DNA of 64,000 nt. Source: JAGTVG01 sp942491935. GTDB taxonomy: Bacteria > Bacteroidota > Bacteroidia > Cytophagales > Cyclobacteriaceae. The DNA lies in contig CALOCZ010000025.1 of the NCBI GenBank assembly GCA_942491935.1, positions 1-64,000 of the forward strand, read 5' to 3'. How positions within the stretch are numbered: position 1 is the stretch's first letter; every line of letters starts with the position of its first letter. The notes beneath the pieces are model-generated. The model ran no database searches. It saw only the letters and a program-made list of their open reading frames with translations, and was not told the origin of the DNA. Of the stretch, positions 1 to 8,917 are shown piece by piece. A program made the translations under genes and the position numbers.

Positions 1-24
1 GACAAACAATACTTTAAAAAAGGC

Positions 25-52
25 TGACAAGACCGGGCAGCTTTTTTTATGT
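25..52. terminator. Possible bidirectional terminator
   Basis: GGCTG and CAGC arms around an 11-nt loop are flanked by an A tract on the left and a T tract on the right. A short hairpin would form in either reading direction. It lies just past the end of the lipoprotein remnant on the minus strand. The GC stem is only four pairs, so support is modest. Confidence 0.3.
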
Positions 53-53
53 T

Positions 54-248
54 CTAATTACAATCCGTTGTAAAACAGACATTGGGGCTGCCCGATGTAT
101 CTAATATAAAATCATCGGGACTTATATTTCCATTTCCATTTTTATCAACCCCCAGTTCTATGAGGGCATTTAAAAAGTTTTTGTCAGGGATAATGATATT
201 AGGGTTTGGATCATTTTTATCGCATTAACATAGAAAAGTCAATGGCAT
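54..248 (-). pseudogene. Remnant of a small lipoprotein with an EF-hand/LRR-type start
   Basis: Read on the minus strand, 54-224 is open for 56 codons and encodes a segment with IPDKNFLNALIELGVD followed by a calcium-loop-like DKNGNGNISPDDF. This type of segment opens many secreted Bacteroidota leucine-rich-repeat or dockerin-like proteins. In the same frame upstream, separated only by a TAA at 225-227, is MPLTFLC, which looks like the end of a lipoprotein signal peptide just before a Cys-Asp start. No repeat domain follows, and the frame ends with FTTDCN and a stop. I read it as an inactivated or truncated surface lipoprotein. It could also be a short gene with a late start, although no good start codon lies after the stop. 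Confidence 0.4.
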
Positions 249-475
249 TATGAATAAGATAGCATTAATATTACCTCTATAACGGATCGAAACAAAATTG
301 GCAATTATATCAAAGTATAAAATTGACATCCGAAAGTCAATATATACGAAACTTATTGACAATCAGGACTTAAGGCTGATTAAAATGCCTCAAGATTATG
401 CATTTGTATTACCAGGGATCCAGATACAATAAATTTTTGGATTTAATTTAATTTTCTTATTCGATCAGAAAATAA

Positions 476-1627
476 TTATCGTATCGTGATCGCCTGTGGC
501 GGGCATACTATTTTGCATGCTGCACAACCCACACATTTACTGTCATCCAGATCAGGTAAAGCAATTATGATCATCCCCAACTTTCCTTATCTCTATGGCG
601 TCATAAGCACAGTGGTATCTACATAAATCACAATCACGCTGGTCCTGAAGCCAGCACCTTTTCAAATCAATCATGACACTTGCCATAAATAGATCCTTCT
701 TTTTCTCCTTTACTGAAATTTCGTGATTGCCCCGCTTGGACAAACGTCGCCACATAGAGTACATTCCGGTAAACAATAAGACTCCGAGAAATCAATTACC
801 GGTGTTAGCAGACTCTCAATCTTTTCAGTATCATCTGACGGTCTGATAATACTGGTCGGACAGGCGCCGGAGCAGTTCCCACACGCGCGCAAAACGAGGT
901 TCATGTCAGGATCCGGCAGTGAGCCCCGGTGGCCGGATACTTTTGCCAGGTGAGAAAATAAGAAAGACCGGGTATGGATATTCCTGCCAATATCCCTGTT
1001 AAACCTGCGATAAAAGAACGTCGGTTTGCAGAAATGGTTTTTTTAAATATACCGGTTGACTTTCGGATTGATTTACCTAAATCAAATGCGAGTAACTGCA
1101 TTCCTCCGAGTGGACATAGACTTCGGCACCAGATATTAGGAAATAAGAATGTTCAGTACTATGACTCCGGCAAGCAGATATCATTTTTAAATAAGCTGCA
1201 AAATGAAATCCGACATGAATTCCCTCAAAAACCATATGAAAAATATTAAAAGGATCCAGTATAACCAGTACCGGAACCATCAATATAGCCAGTACTAGTG
1301 ATGTGATTGCCAGGTATTTATTTAGATTAAACTTAATGACATCCTTACTCGTTTTGAACTTTTGAGGACCAATCACAAACGACTCCAAGAGGACAGACAT
1401 ATCTGCATATCCAGCGTTTTCTGAAGAATATGATAATCATAGTGCCAGGAATCCTAGCAGATTAAATAAAATATGACACTTTTCACCGCTAAAATTGAGT
1501 TCAAAAACATATAGGGACTAATCCATAATATTAGACCATGTAAGTGTTGATAGAGGCAGAGGCAATGCGAAACAGAATAGCCATGAATAAAGAAAAGATA
1601 TCTGATATATTTTGCTTTAAGGATCAT
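476..1627 (-). pseudogene. Polyferredoxin (NapH/NapG-like membrane 4Fe-4S protein), multiply frameshifted
   Basis: Reading down the minus strand and changing frame about six times reconstructs one membrane iron-sulfur protein. The order is: an N-terminal hydrophobic part starting MILKAKYIRYLFF; RWICRYVCPLGVVCDW (1360-1413); a membrane helix ending VILDPFNIF; a second CPLG box PNIWCRSLCPLGG (about 1107-1145); NRRSFIAG and a further helix; then ferredoxin clusters CGNCSGACP, CLPECTLCGDVCP, CDLCRYHC and CVGCAACKIVCP, ending at a TAA at 476-478. Intact relatives move electrons from quinol to periplasmic or extracytoplasmic partners. The start ATG overlaps the TGA that would end the upstream FAD oxidoreductase, so the two were probably translationally coupled. 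The frame changes mean it cannot be made as one protein from this sequence. Confidence 0.75.
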
Positions 1628-2965
1628 CCAAAATACACATTCTGTATCTTTCAGTATGTGTTGGATTTTCTCAATATCTATTTGCTTGGCAGAATTTCCC
1701 GTTTTTGCTGCCAGGGCAGCAGCCACTCCAGCTCCATGCCCTGTAATCAGGCAGGTACCAATAATTCGTGCATCCTGGAACAATTCCTGTTCGAAGCTGA
1801 AACAGCGGCCTGCAACCAGGAGGTTTTGGGTTTTGCGCGGTACTAATGACCGATAAGGGATCTGCCAGATTGGGCGTTCTTCCCATTCAATTCTTTGGCC
1901 TTCATACAAAAGACTGATCCAACCCCCGCTAACACCTATTACATCCTCAAATGTTTTATACGTCATCGAGTCATCTAGTGTCAATTGATATTCGCCCTTT
2001 AAGATCCTTGACATTCTGACACCTTGTTGTGCGGCAGTATCGAGGAGAAAAATATCCTCATAACCAGGACTAGAACGAATTTTCTGTACATTATCCCATA
2101 TCTCTATACGATGTGCTTGTTGAAGTTCCGAAAGGCGTTTAAAATCGAGGGCATCTTCATATTCTCCTCCGGTCATATTGACCCAATTCACTGATGGGAT
2201 GGGTGTCTCCCCTCCAATATTTATTTTTTTATACCCTGGCCTGGTTGGATCGACCCGGTCGACATTGCCCAACCTGTGTACAAGTCCGATCTCAAATTGC
2301 ATTACATCATAAGCTTCTCCAGCTAGATGGAAAATATCCCCATCACCCGTGCAGTCAATAACCACTTTGGGCTGAATAGCTACTCTCCCGGATTTTGTTT
2401 CAAGAATAACAGCCTTAATCGAATTATTTTCAGCAATAACATTGGAAGCCCAGCAATGATAATACATGGTTACGCCAGCCTCTTTGACCATTATCTCCAA
2501 TACATATTTCGCAGCTTCGGGATCCACCACCGGATTCACGTCATTTATGGCCATGCCAATTGTTTTTAATCGGTCAGCAATTTCATCACCTATCCCATAT
2601 ATGGCCTTTATCTGTCTATTTTTTTTGTTAAGTCCATGAGTTGAAAGCAAAGGGAGCACCAATCCCCCAGTCCATAAACCGCCCAGATGGTTGTATCTTT
2701 CAACCAGAATTGTACTTGCCCCAGCACGACTTGCCGCTATGGCAGCAGCTACACCCCCGGGCCCGCCTCCGATTACGAGAACATCGGCTGTATCAACAAC
2801 GGGTATTTCACGCTGTGGTTCAATGATAAGACCTGAAGATCTAAATTCCTTTAGATCCTCCTCTAAACCAATATCTTTTTGTTCATTACTTTGTCGGCAT
2901 TGTGATCCAAGAAGAACAGCACCGGCAGACAAGGACAGTCTGTTTAAAAAATTTCGTCTTTTCAT
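1454..2965 (-). CDS. Secreted FAD-dependent oxidoreductase (FAD_oxidored family), 3' frameshift
   Basis: The protein starts with an RR-containing leader and a possible lipid-attachment Cys23. A dinucleotide fold follows with GGGPGGVAAA at residues 66-75 and an ERYNHLGGLWTGG stretch typical of the FAD_oxidored family. Other family-like blocks are VVIDCTGDGDIF and the C-terminal ILVAGRCFS...AGVAAALA. The natural end should be a short ...NVYFG followed by TGA at 1624-1626, as in relatives. In this sequence a one-base shift near 1640 carries the frame through to 1454, adding about 57 residues. That tail is really the start of the downstream polyferredoxin. Substrate unknown; such enzymes are often found near sugar-degradation genes and probably act outside the cytoplasm. 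Confidence 0.75.
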   Translation of the reverse strand: MKRRNFLNRLSLSAGAVLLGSQCRQSNEQKDIGLEEDLKEFRSSGLIIEPQREIPVVDTADVLVIGGGPGGVAAAIAASRAGASTILVERYNHLGGLWTGGLVLPLLSTHGLNKKNRQIKAIYGIGDEIADRLKTIGMAINDVNPVVDPEAAKYVLEIMVKEAGVTMYYHCWASNVIAENNSIKAVILETKSGRVAIQPKVVIDCTGDGDIFHLAGEAYDVMQFEIGLVHRLGNVDRVDPTRPGYKKINIGGETPIPSVNWVNMTGGEYEDALDFKRLSELQQAHRIEIWDNVQKIRSSPGYEDIFLLDTAAQQGVRMSRILKGEYQLTLDDSMTYKTFEDVIGVSGGWISLLYEGQRIEWEERPIWQIPYRSLVPRKTQNLLVAGRCFSFEQELFQDARIIGTCLITGHGAGVAAALAAKTGNSAKQIDIEKIQHILKDTECVFWMILKAKYIRYLFFIHGYSVSHCLCLYQHLHGLILWISPYMFLNSILAVKSVIFYLIC

Positions 2966-3321
2966 AATGGAGATTTAGCTTTTAAAAAGTAACCTAATTT
3001 ATGAAAAAAGAGGTAGAAGCCAAAGGTTAAAGTGTTATGTGTCATATAATACTTCTTGGATATTTTGTTAATCAGATAGATAATAAATTGCATTTCATAT
3101 TTTATAAATTGATTTTTAGAACGACTGATACTTAAATTTCTTCGGTTGATTTTCAATCAAAATATCTGACAAGCTTTTATTTATTTTTAGTTGAATATTT
3201 CCTCACCTTTTAAACAACTTATTAAAATCTTTTATCAGAACCAGTCTGATACTTTTAAAATAGTGGATTACAAGAATTATTATTAATTTGTATTTGAAAT
3301 CAGAACCAATACTTTTTTATT
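2966..3321. other. Divergent intergenic region, 356 nt
   Basis: This AT-rich gap separates the minus-strand FAD oxidoreductase from the plus-strand sugar isomerase-like gene, so it must hold both promoters. A TTTGTATTTG stretch lies about 30 nt before the plus-strand start, but it does not fit the TAnnTTTG consensus cleanly. I see no RNA gene or repeat. Confidence 0.4.
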
Positions 3322-4314
3322 ATGACAACAAAATCATCAAGGCGAAAATTTGTAAAATGGAGCCTGAAAGGTATGGCTGCTTCCTATTTTGGTGGACTTA
3401 CATTGAATGGTTGGGCAAATGGTATAACAGATACTGAAAATCTAATTTATGCTAATGACACCAATTTCAAGGGGCTATTTTTTAAAATATCTCTTGCGCA
3501 ATGGTCGCTACATAGGAGCTTTAATGCCAATAAGCTGAAGGCTGAGGAATTCCCGGTTATTGCGATGGACCAGTTTGGTATCAATGCTGTAGAATATGTA
3601 AATAGTCTATATTCAAAATACGCTGAAAATTCAGCGTTCTGGAATGATTTGAACCAACGCGCCAAAGATCATGGGGTGAGAAATCTTTTGGTCATGGTGG
3701 ATGATGAAGGAGACCTTGGAAACACAAATGATAAAAAACGAAAAAAAGCAGTTGAAAACCATTACAAATGGGTAGATGCCGCGAAGATATTGGAGTGCCA
3801 TTCCATTCGGGTTAATGGTTTTGGCAATGGAAGCAAAGAAGAGACAGGGAATGCTCTTGTTGACGGGATAGGAGCCCTTGGAGAATATGCAGCCAAGGCT
3901 GGGATAAATGTAGTACTTGAAAATCATGGATTATATACATCTGACGGCAAATGGGTTGTAGATGTTTTAACCCGAATAGGGAAGGACAATTGTGGCGCTT
4001 TACCTGATTTTGGAAATTTCTGTACAGCGAGGAAGTGGGGTAGTACTCAGGATGGAACCTGTCCGGAAGTCTATGACCGCTACCTTGGAGTCAGGGAAAT
4101 GATGCCTTTTGCCAAAGGAGTAAGTGCAAAGTCATATCGCTTCGATGAAAATGGGCAAGAGACAACCATTGATTATGGAAAGATGTTGCAAATTGTTAAG
4201 GAGGCTGGATTTACAGGATATATTGGGATAGAATATGAAGGCAATGAATTAAGTGAACCGGATGGCATTGTCGCTACAAAAAAATTGCTCATAACTGAAG
4301 GTAATAAACTATAG
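3322..4314 (+). CDS. Sugar phosphate isomerase/epimerase family protein (exported TIM barrel)
   Basis: 330 residues. The leader carries SRRKFVKWS followed by a hydrophobic stretch, which suggests Tat-type export. The body has the AP-endonuclease-2 / xylose-isomerase-like TIM-barrel pattern: FKISLAQWSLHR after the leader, ENHG at 200-203 (a metal ligand region), ALPDFGNF, and GYIGIEYEGN near the end. Members isomerise or epimerise sugars and inositols using a divalent metal; many exported Bacteroidota versions have no proven substrate. It stands alone on the plus strand between minus-strand genes. The start is set by an ATG directly before the leader. Confidence 0.8.
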   Translation: MTTKSSRRKFVKWSLKGMAASYFGGLTLNGWANGITDTENLIYANDTNFKGLFFKISLAQWSLHRSFNANKLKAEEFPVIAMDQFGINAVEYVNSLYSKYAENSAFWNDLNQRAKDHGVRNLLVMVDDEGDLGNTNDKKRKKAVENHYKWVDAAKILECHSIRVNGFGNGSKEETGNALVDGIGALGEYAAKAGINVVLENHGLYTSDGKWVVDVLTRIGKDNCGALPDFGNFCTARKWGSTQDGTCPEVYDRYLGVREMMPFAKGVSAKSYRFDENGQETTIDYGKMLQIVKEAGFTGYIGIEYEGNELSEPDGIVATKKLLITEGNKL

Positions 4315-4426
4315 TGGGATCAGATATTGATTATAGAATATTGAAATCCTTTCAATAACTCTAATTGATTGGGATGAATCAGGACCATTATATAAGTTGT
4401 TTAAGCATTTAACTCCTTAACTCCAT

Positions 4427-5011
4427 TTACCTGATTCGGAAAGCAAGTCCAAAAGTGATATTAATGACGTTAACCGCAACGTTATCGGTATTTCCAAATA
4501 AGGTTATTGATGGGTTTGTGTGTAGATAATCAACGTAAATAGGAAATGTAATTAACCTGCTGGCATTCAGTCGAAATCCTAATCCAAAGTCATAGCAAAA
4601 GCCTGCGCCATTATTTGATAAACTGCTAGTTGTACCAACTCCCATCATTCCACCGAGCACCCGCAAATCGAATTCTACTACTTTTGTTGGCAAGGTAAAT
4701 ATTGGACCAACAAGAAAGCCACCGTAAGCCCAATTGCCGAAATCGATAATAGCACCGGAATTAGAGGCATGTACTGAGCCAGTGATCATTGTATTCAATC
4801 CAATATTAGGATGAAACTTATACCCAAAATTGATTAAGGTAAAATTGAATCCAGTCGCTGCGTTTCCTCCTTCCTCCAAAACAAAATCTCCAACCGGAAC
4901 TGCCGCTCCCATGCTGAATCCAATCCAGCCTTTTTTATCTGGTTTTTCTTCCTGCCCCTGGGATAATATTGGAATCAGAGCTACTGTTAATAAAAGAAAT
5001 AACCTTTTCAT
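4427..5011 (-). CDS. Small outer-membrane beta-barrel protein
   Basis: 194 residues with a clean signal peptide (MKRLFLLLTVALIPILSQGQ). The mature part alternates glycine/aromatic-rich strands (GWIGFSMGAAVPVGDF, GFNFTLINFGYKF, WAYGGFLVGPIF) and ends with ITFGLAFRIR, the aromatic/arginine end typical of outer-membrane barrels. It resembles the eight-stranded porin-like 'outer membrane beta-barrel domain' families. No specific function is visible. Upstream and downstream genes are on the other strand, so it is probably monocistronic. Confidence 0.7.
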   Translation of the reverse strand: MKRLFLLLTVALIPILSQGQEEKPDKKGWIGFSMGAAVPVGDFVLEEGGNAATGFNFTLINFGYKFHPNIGLNTMITGSVHASNSGAIIDFGNWAYGGFLVGPIFTLPTKVVEFDLRVLGGMMGVGTTSSLSNNGAGFCYDFGLGFRLNASRLITFPIYVDYLHTNPSITLFGNTDNVAVNVINITFGLAFRIR

Positions 5012-5137
5012 TTCTATGATTTTTACTCAATTTAATGATATTATGACAATTCTTAAGGTAATCATTTAAATTCATTGATTATCAATAAATTTAATGATCA
5101 CTCAGGAAGTATCGTATTTTCTTAAGAATATAATTAG

Positions 5138-6247
5138 ATGAATAAATCCATAGTTGTCGCGGCCATCATAATTACATTATTTTCTTGTAATCAAAAGAAG
5201 CATGGAGATTGGAAGAGCATTTTTCCAGAAGAAAAATGGCTTATAAGTGAACCTATTGATCAGGGGGTTGACCAGATTAAGATGCAGGCAGCACTTGATT
5301 ACCTTGAATCCAAATCCAGACAGAACGGGAATAAGGAACTGATCATTATCCGGAATGGCTATATGATCTTTAGTGGCGATCAGATCGATAGCACACATAA
5401 TATCTGGTCATGTTCCAAAACATTTACAAGCACTGTACTGGGCTTGCTTGTGGATGATGGTATACTAAGCCTTGATCAACAAGCTTCTGAATATGAACCT
5501 TTATTAAAAGAGTATTATCCTGATGTAACTTTCAGGCATTTTGCCACTATGACTTCTGGTTACAGTGCGGTAGGAGAGAGCCGTTGGCGGGATGTCGACT
5601 ATGCCGACTGGTCATCTACAGTATATGAACCGGAGAAATCTTATTTTGCCCCCGGTACTGCTTATGCTTACTGGGATGAGGCACAAATGATGTTCGGCAG
5701 GGTATTGACCCAGGTGCTGAAAAGGCCCATGTATGAATTTCTCAAAGAAAGAATTACTGATCCAATCGGAATGGGTGACTGGAATTGGTACCCAGAGAAA
5801 GATCTTGATGGAATTCCTATTAACAATGGATGTACTAATGTATTCGTAAATGCAAAACAATTTGCAAGATGGGGATGGTTGTTCCTGAATAATGGAAACT
5901 GGAATGGCAAACAACTATTAAGTAAAGAATGGGTCGAACAAGCCACTTCGGTACAAGTACCAGCTTCCTTACCAATGGGTGAAACAGATCGAAAAGAAAC
6001 AGTAGGGCCAGGATGTTATGGATTCAACTGGTGGGTCAATGGAAAAAAAGCGAATGGTGAAATGAAACTTCCGGGTGCACCGGAAGGTTGTTATTTTGCT
6101 TCAGGACTCAATAATAATAAATGCATAGTAATCCCTCAGTGGAATATGGTCGTGGTCCGGATGGGAGAGGATGGTCATCCTGATGATCAGGATGTAGTAT
6201 ACGGAACATTCCTGAAAATGCTGGGAGAGGCTATTATTGATCAATAA
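5138..6247 (+). CDS. Serine hydrolase, class C beta-lactamase family (lipoprotein)
   Basis: 369 residues. The leader ends in a lipobox (LFSC, Cys17). The active-site tetrad SxxK is S91-C-S-K94 in NIWSCSKTF. The second motif region reads PGTAYAYWDEAQ, where most relatives have YxN, so it is divergent. CYGFNWWVNG and FASGLNNN cover the C-terminal active-site wall. Family members are penicillin-binding-protein-like hydrolases, esterases or D-amino-acid peptidases acting in the periplasm; true antibiotic resistance is not implied. The downstream genes on the opposite strand resemble D-glutamate/dipeptide catabolism, so a cell-wall peptide role is conceivable but is only inference. Confidence 0.82.
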   Translation: MNKSIVVAAIIITLFSCNQKKHGDWKSIFPEEKWLISEPIDQGVDQIKMQAALDYLESKSRQNGNKELIIIRNGYMIFSGDQIDSTHNIWSCSKTFTSTVLGLLVDDGILSLDQQASEYEPLLKEYYPDVTFRHFATMTSGYSAVGESRWRDVDYADWSSTVYEPEKSYFAPGTAYAYWDEAQMMFGRVLTQVLKRPMYEFLKERITDPIGMGDWNWYPEKDLDGIPINNGCTNVFVNAKQFARWGWLFLNNGNWNGKQLLSKEWVEQATSVQVPASLPMGETDRKETVGPGCYGFNWWVNGKKANGEMKLPGAPEGCYFASGLNNNKCIVIPQWNMVVVRMGEDGHPDDQDVVYGTFLKMLGEAIIDQ

Positions 6248-6269
6248 TTTTAAGATAAATAGATATAAG

Positions 6270-6284
6270 TCCCGAATCGGGGAT
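6270..6284. repeat. Short GC palindrome TCCCGA-A-TCGGGGA
   Basis: A CCCGA/TCGGG stem with a one-base centre lies about 25 nt after the serine-hydrolase stop. It resembles the TCCCGAT-AAA-ATCGGGA hairpin found near 60.7 kb and could be a dispersed intergenic palindrome or a weak transcription end for the convergent genes. No T tract follows. Confidence 0.3.
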
Positions 6285-6371
6285 AAAGGATTTCAAAGTC
6301 AGAATTAAATATTGAAGATTATTTAACTAATTATCTTGATTCTAAGTTCCCTAAAAAGTATTCTTTTTTTT

Positions 6372-7439
6372 TTATATTTTGCTGAATCCAAATCCTGGAC
6401 CTTCCATCACGCTCATCATGCCATCCTTAATCACAAAGCCTCCGTTAACCAGGTCTTCTGCAAGATCGAGGCTTCCATCAAGATCGAGATATTTTGTGTT
6501 CTTGCATGCAAAAGCAGCATGTAGAGCAGCTGATATACTTACAATACTTTCGTCAAAACATCCCCAGAAAAGGTCAATTTCTGCAGCATTAGCAATATTT
6601 GCAATATCGAATGCTCCGGAAAGGCCTCCGCATTTCATGAGTTTAATATTAAAAATGCCACAAGTACGAGGTGTTGAAGCAAGTTGAAAAGCAGACTTGG
6701 CGTTTTTTAAAGATTCATCGCATGCCATTTTTTTACGGATCTCATCCGGAAGTTTGTTCATCTCAGCTTCCTTCCCTACGGGGAGTGGTTGTTCGATCAA
6801 TTCGAGGTCAAGGTGATTTGTGGCTTCATAGAACCTGACTGTATCTGACAAATCATAGCCCTGATTTGCATCAACCCGAATTGTAAAATCGTGGCCATAT
6901 TTCTCACGCAGTTTGAAGAATCGTTCAATATCTTCTTCTACATTCAATCCTGTTTTGACCTTCAATACCTTGAATCCTTTAAGCTTATATTCATAGGCTT
7001 CATTCAATGTATCTTCCACATTGCAAATACCTATAGTTACTGAAGTAGGTAAAGATTTATGTTTCCTGCCATAAAAATCAACTACCGGAATATCCATATA
7101 CTTACAAAATGCATCATGCAGGGCAATATCAATGGCTGCCCTTGTTGCCGAATATTTGGGGAATAGTTGATTTGATTCTTCTATTAATGATCCAAAATGA
7201 CGAATATCACGTCCAATCCATTTTTGAAGTTCCTCCGATTGTAGATTTGAGAGCGTTTCCGCCATTGTTTCCCCAATCACAAATTCACCTTCAGCTGCAG
7301 CTCCTAATCCTACGATTCCGTTCAATAATTCAATTTCAATAAATGCATTAGCAGCATCATTATAAGTCTGATAAGCTACGGTATAAGGCTTTTTAAGAGC
7401 CATATCCATTTTAAATGCATTAATACTCTTAATTTTCAT
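6372..7439 (-). CDS. Enolase-superfamily epimerase/racemase (dipeptide epimerase or DgcA type)
   Basis: 355 residues with the muconate-lactonizing/epimerase active-site set: K160-V-K162 on one face, K266 (KLMKCGG) on the other, and metal ligands D190 (RVDANQGY), E216 (IEQP) and D241 (ACDES). Two opposed lysines are what 1,1-proton transfer (racemase/epimerase) enzymes need. The best-known relatives are L-Ala-D/L-Glu epimerases of murein recycling. The neighbour argues for the DgcA role, racemising N-acetyl-D-glutamate. It follows the DUF1611 gene almost without a gap (ATG at 7437-7439), so they form one transcription unit. Confidence 0.85.
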   Translation of the reverse strand: MKIKSINAFKMDMALKKPYTVAYQTYNDAANAFIEIELLNGIVGLGAAAEGEFVIGETMAETLSNLQSEELQKWIGRDIRHFGSLIEESNQLFPKYSATRAAIDIALHDAFCKYMDIPVVDFYGRKHKSLPTSVTIGICNVEDTLNEAYEYKLKGFKVLKVKTGLNVEEDIERFFKLREKYGHDFTIRVDANQGYDLSDTVRFYEATNHLDLELIEQPLPVGKEAEMNKLPDEIRKKMACDESLKNAKSAFQLASTPRTCGIFNIKLMKCGGLSGAFDIANIANAAEIDLFWGCFDESIVSISAALHAAFACKNTKYLDLDGSLDLAEDLVNGGFVIKDGMMSVMEGPGFGFSKI

Positions 7440-8500
7440 TTTAACCTAGTTTTTCTAATATGGGTATAATTGATTCGACACCTTCCTCTACTAGGTAATA
7501 AGACAGGTAAGCCAAGCTGTCCCATATATTTTTTTCTACTTTCTTCTACTTCTTCCAGAGAACAATGCCTGGTATTCAATGCCAATGCAATCACTTTTGA
7601 ACCGTATGATTCAATCAATTTGATCTCACTTTCAACAGAATGGATTTTGCCCCAGGCTGGATTTTCATCATAAAACTCTCTTTTGATCTCATGGACAAGA
7701 ATAGCATACTTTGCATTTCCGGACAAAAGAAACTCGGTGCCACATGGTCCGCTGGGATTACGTAAGGCAGATTGACCTTCAAGAAAAATGAAATCAGGAT
7801 GTTCTTTTTGATAAGCTTGTATAATTGCATGAGATAACTCACCTGATACAAAATCATTCAAGGTAGCGTCAAAGATAAAACCGTATTTAAATCCCTGCAT
7901 CCAACCGGTTTGTCCAGTATAGATCATTTCAGCTTTCTTGCCAGCTTTATCGCATGCCTCCAGAATGAATTGCCCTGTTGTTCTTTTTCCAACAGCACAA
8001 TCCATTCCGAGTAAGGCTATAATTGGACATTCTACAGAATATATCTCTGATGTCCAGAATTTTAATTCTTTGAATGACCTGGGTTTTCGAATATCGATCA
8101 ATTCAGCCTTATGTAATCTGGCGAGATCAACGAATTGGGGCCTGTCCTGTAAATAATCATGGAGTCCGTTTATGACGGATATTCCATTGCTTAGCACCTC
8201 TATAATGATTTTATCGAATGTTGGGGGTAATTTGCCTCCAACAGTTGCCATTCCTATAATGCAATAATCAGGCTGGCCTACTTCCTTTAGTGCCACATCA
8301 ACCGAAGGATAAATCGGGATCCCTCTGTTCTGGCCATCGAGCAACTCTCCTGCATCCTGCCCAAAGTGAATATGATCGATCACTGCTTTGATGTTAAAGC
8401 GGGATGATCCCCTGATCAAACCATGCGAGGTTTTACCATCTACCTCTTTAAAAACACCATTTGTTAAAAGAAAAGCTGTTCCTGTAATATCTGTATTCAA
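7436..8500 (-). CDS. DUF1611 family protein, DgcN-like N-acyltransferase candidate
   Basis: 354 residues. A DUF1611 N-domain (up to about residue 150) is followed by a C-domain with a P-loop-like GMDCAVGKRTT at 165-175 and IFLEGQSALRNPSGPCGTE, both typical of the family. DgcN proteins are reported as D-glutamate N-acetyltransferases working with DgcA; I am recalling this, not deriving it. The end looks wrong: after LGLPVLLPSRGR the frame gives RINYTHIRKTRLK. One base over, the DNA reads GVESIIPILEKLG followed by TAA at 7441-7443, a far more natural end, one base before the epimerase ATG. A single-base shift near 7480-7490 is therefore likely. It would alter only the last dozen or so residues. 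Confidence 0.72.
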   Translation of the reverse strand: MNTDITGTAFLLTNGVFKEVDGKTSHGLIRGSSRFNIKAVIDHIHFGQDAGELLDGQNRGIPIYPSVDVALKEVGQPDYCIIGMATVGGKLPPTFDKIIIEVLSNGISVINGLHDYLQDRPQFVDLARLHKAELIDIRKPRSFKELKFWTSEIYSVECPIIALLGMDCAVGKRTTGQFILEACDKAGKKAEMIYTGQTGWMQGFKYGFIFDATLNDFVSGELSHAIIQAYQKEHPDFIFLEGQSALRNPSGPCGTEFLLSGNAKYAILVHEIKREFYDENPAWGKIHSVESEIKLIESYGSKVIALALNTRHCSLEEVEESRKKYMGQLGLPVLLPSRGRCRINYTHIRKTRLK

Positions 8501-8917
8501 TGTCGTAAAATGTTAAAAAATTAAATATATGAACAGTTCACCTATAAATAAAAGGTTCTTAAGAAAATTGATGTCAGTAATATAGAATATAGTTAGATGA
8601 TGCCGTATTGCAATCTTTTAAATCAGAATACTGTTATCGTATATCTGGTATTGATTGAGTGTGATACTATCTCTCATAATTACAACTCAATCGTATTGGT
8701 TTAAGGTGATTTATTCAACTCTAATGAAATGGATCATTAAATATTTATCTTACGGCAAAGCGCATATAGCTGATAATCAAGTAATTAACTTTTTTGGCAT
8801 ACGCTTTGCAATATCCTAATTGAAATTAAGATTGGCGCCATGATTTTAAATAAATTGTTTTATCCGTTTGCTGACCCTGAGTTTAGGGAATTAGAGGCAG
8901 ACATAAAATTTAAAGTC
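8501..8917. other. Divergent intergenic region, 417 nt
   Basis: It lies between the minus-strand dgcN-like start and the plus-strand Tyr/Asn-rich gene. TACGCTTTG about 110 nt before the plus-strand start is one base off the TAnnTTTG -7 box. An in-frame ATG at 8840 opens 26 extra codons ahead of the chosen start at 8918, but these do not look like a leader. No RNA or repeat seen. Confidence 0.35.

Noticed and set aside
552..904. Two separate small ferredoxin genes
   Set aside because: Their Cys clusters join in order with the neighbouring frames into one polyferredoxin, so they are fragments of a single broken gene.
5138..6247. Antibiotic-resistance beta-lactamase
   Set aside because: The serine hydrolase has SxxK but a divergent second motif and lipoprotein leader, fitting the broad esterase/peptidase branch, not a true class C resistance enzyme.
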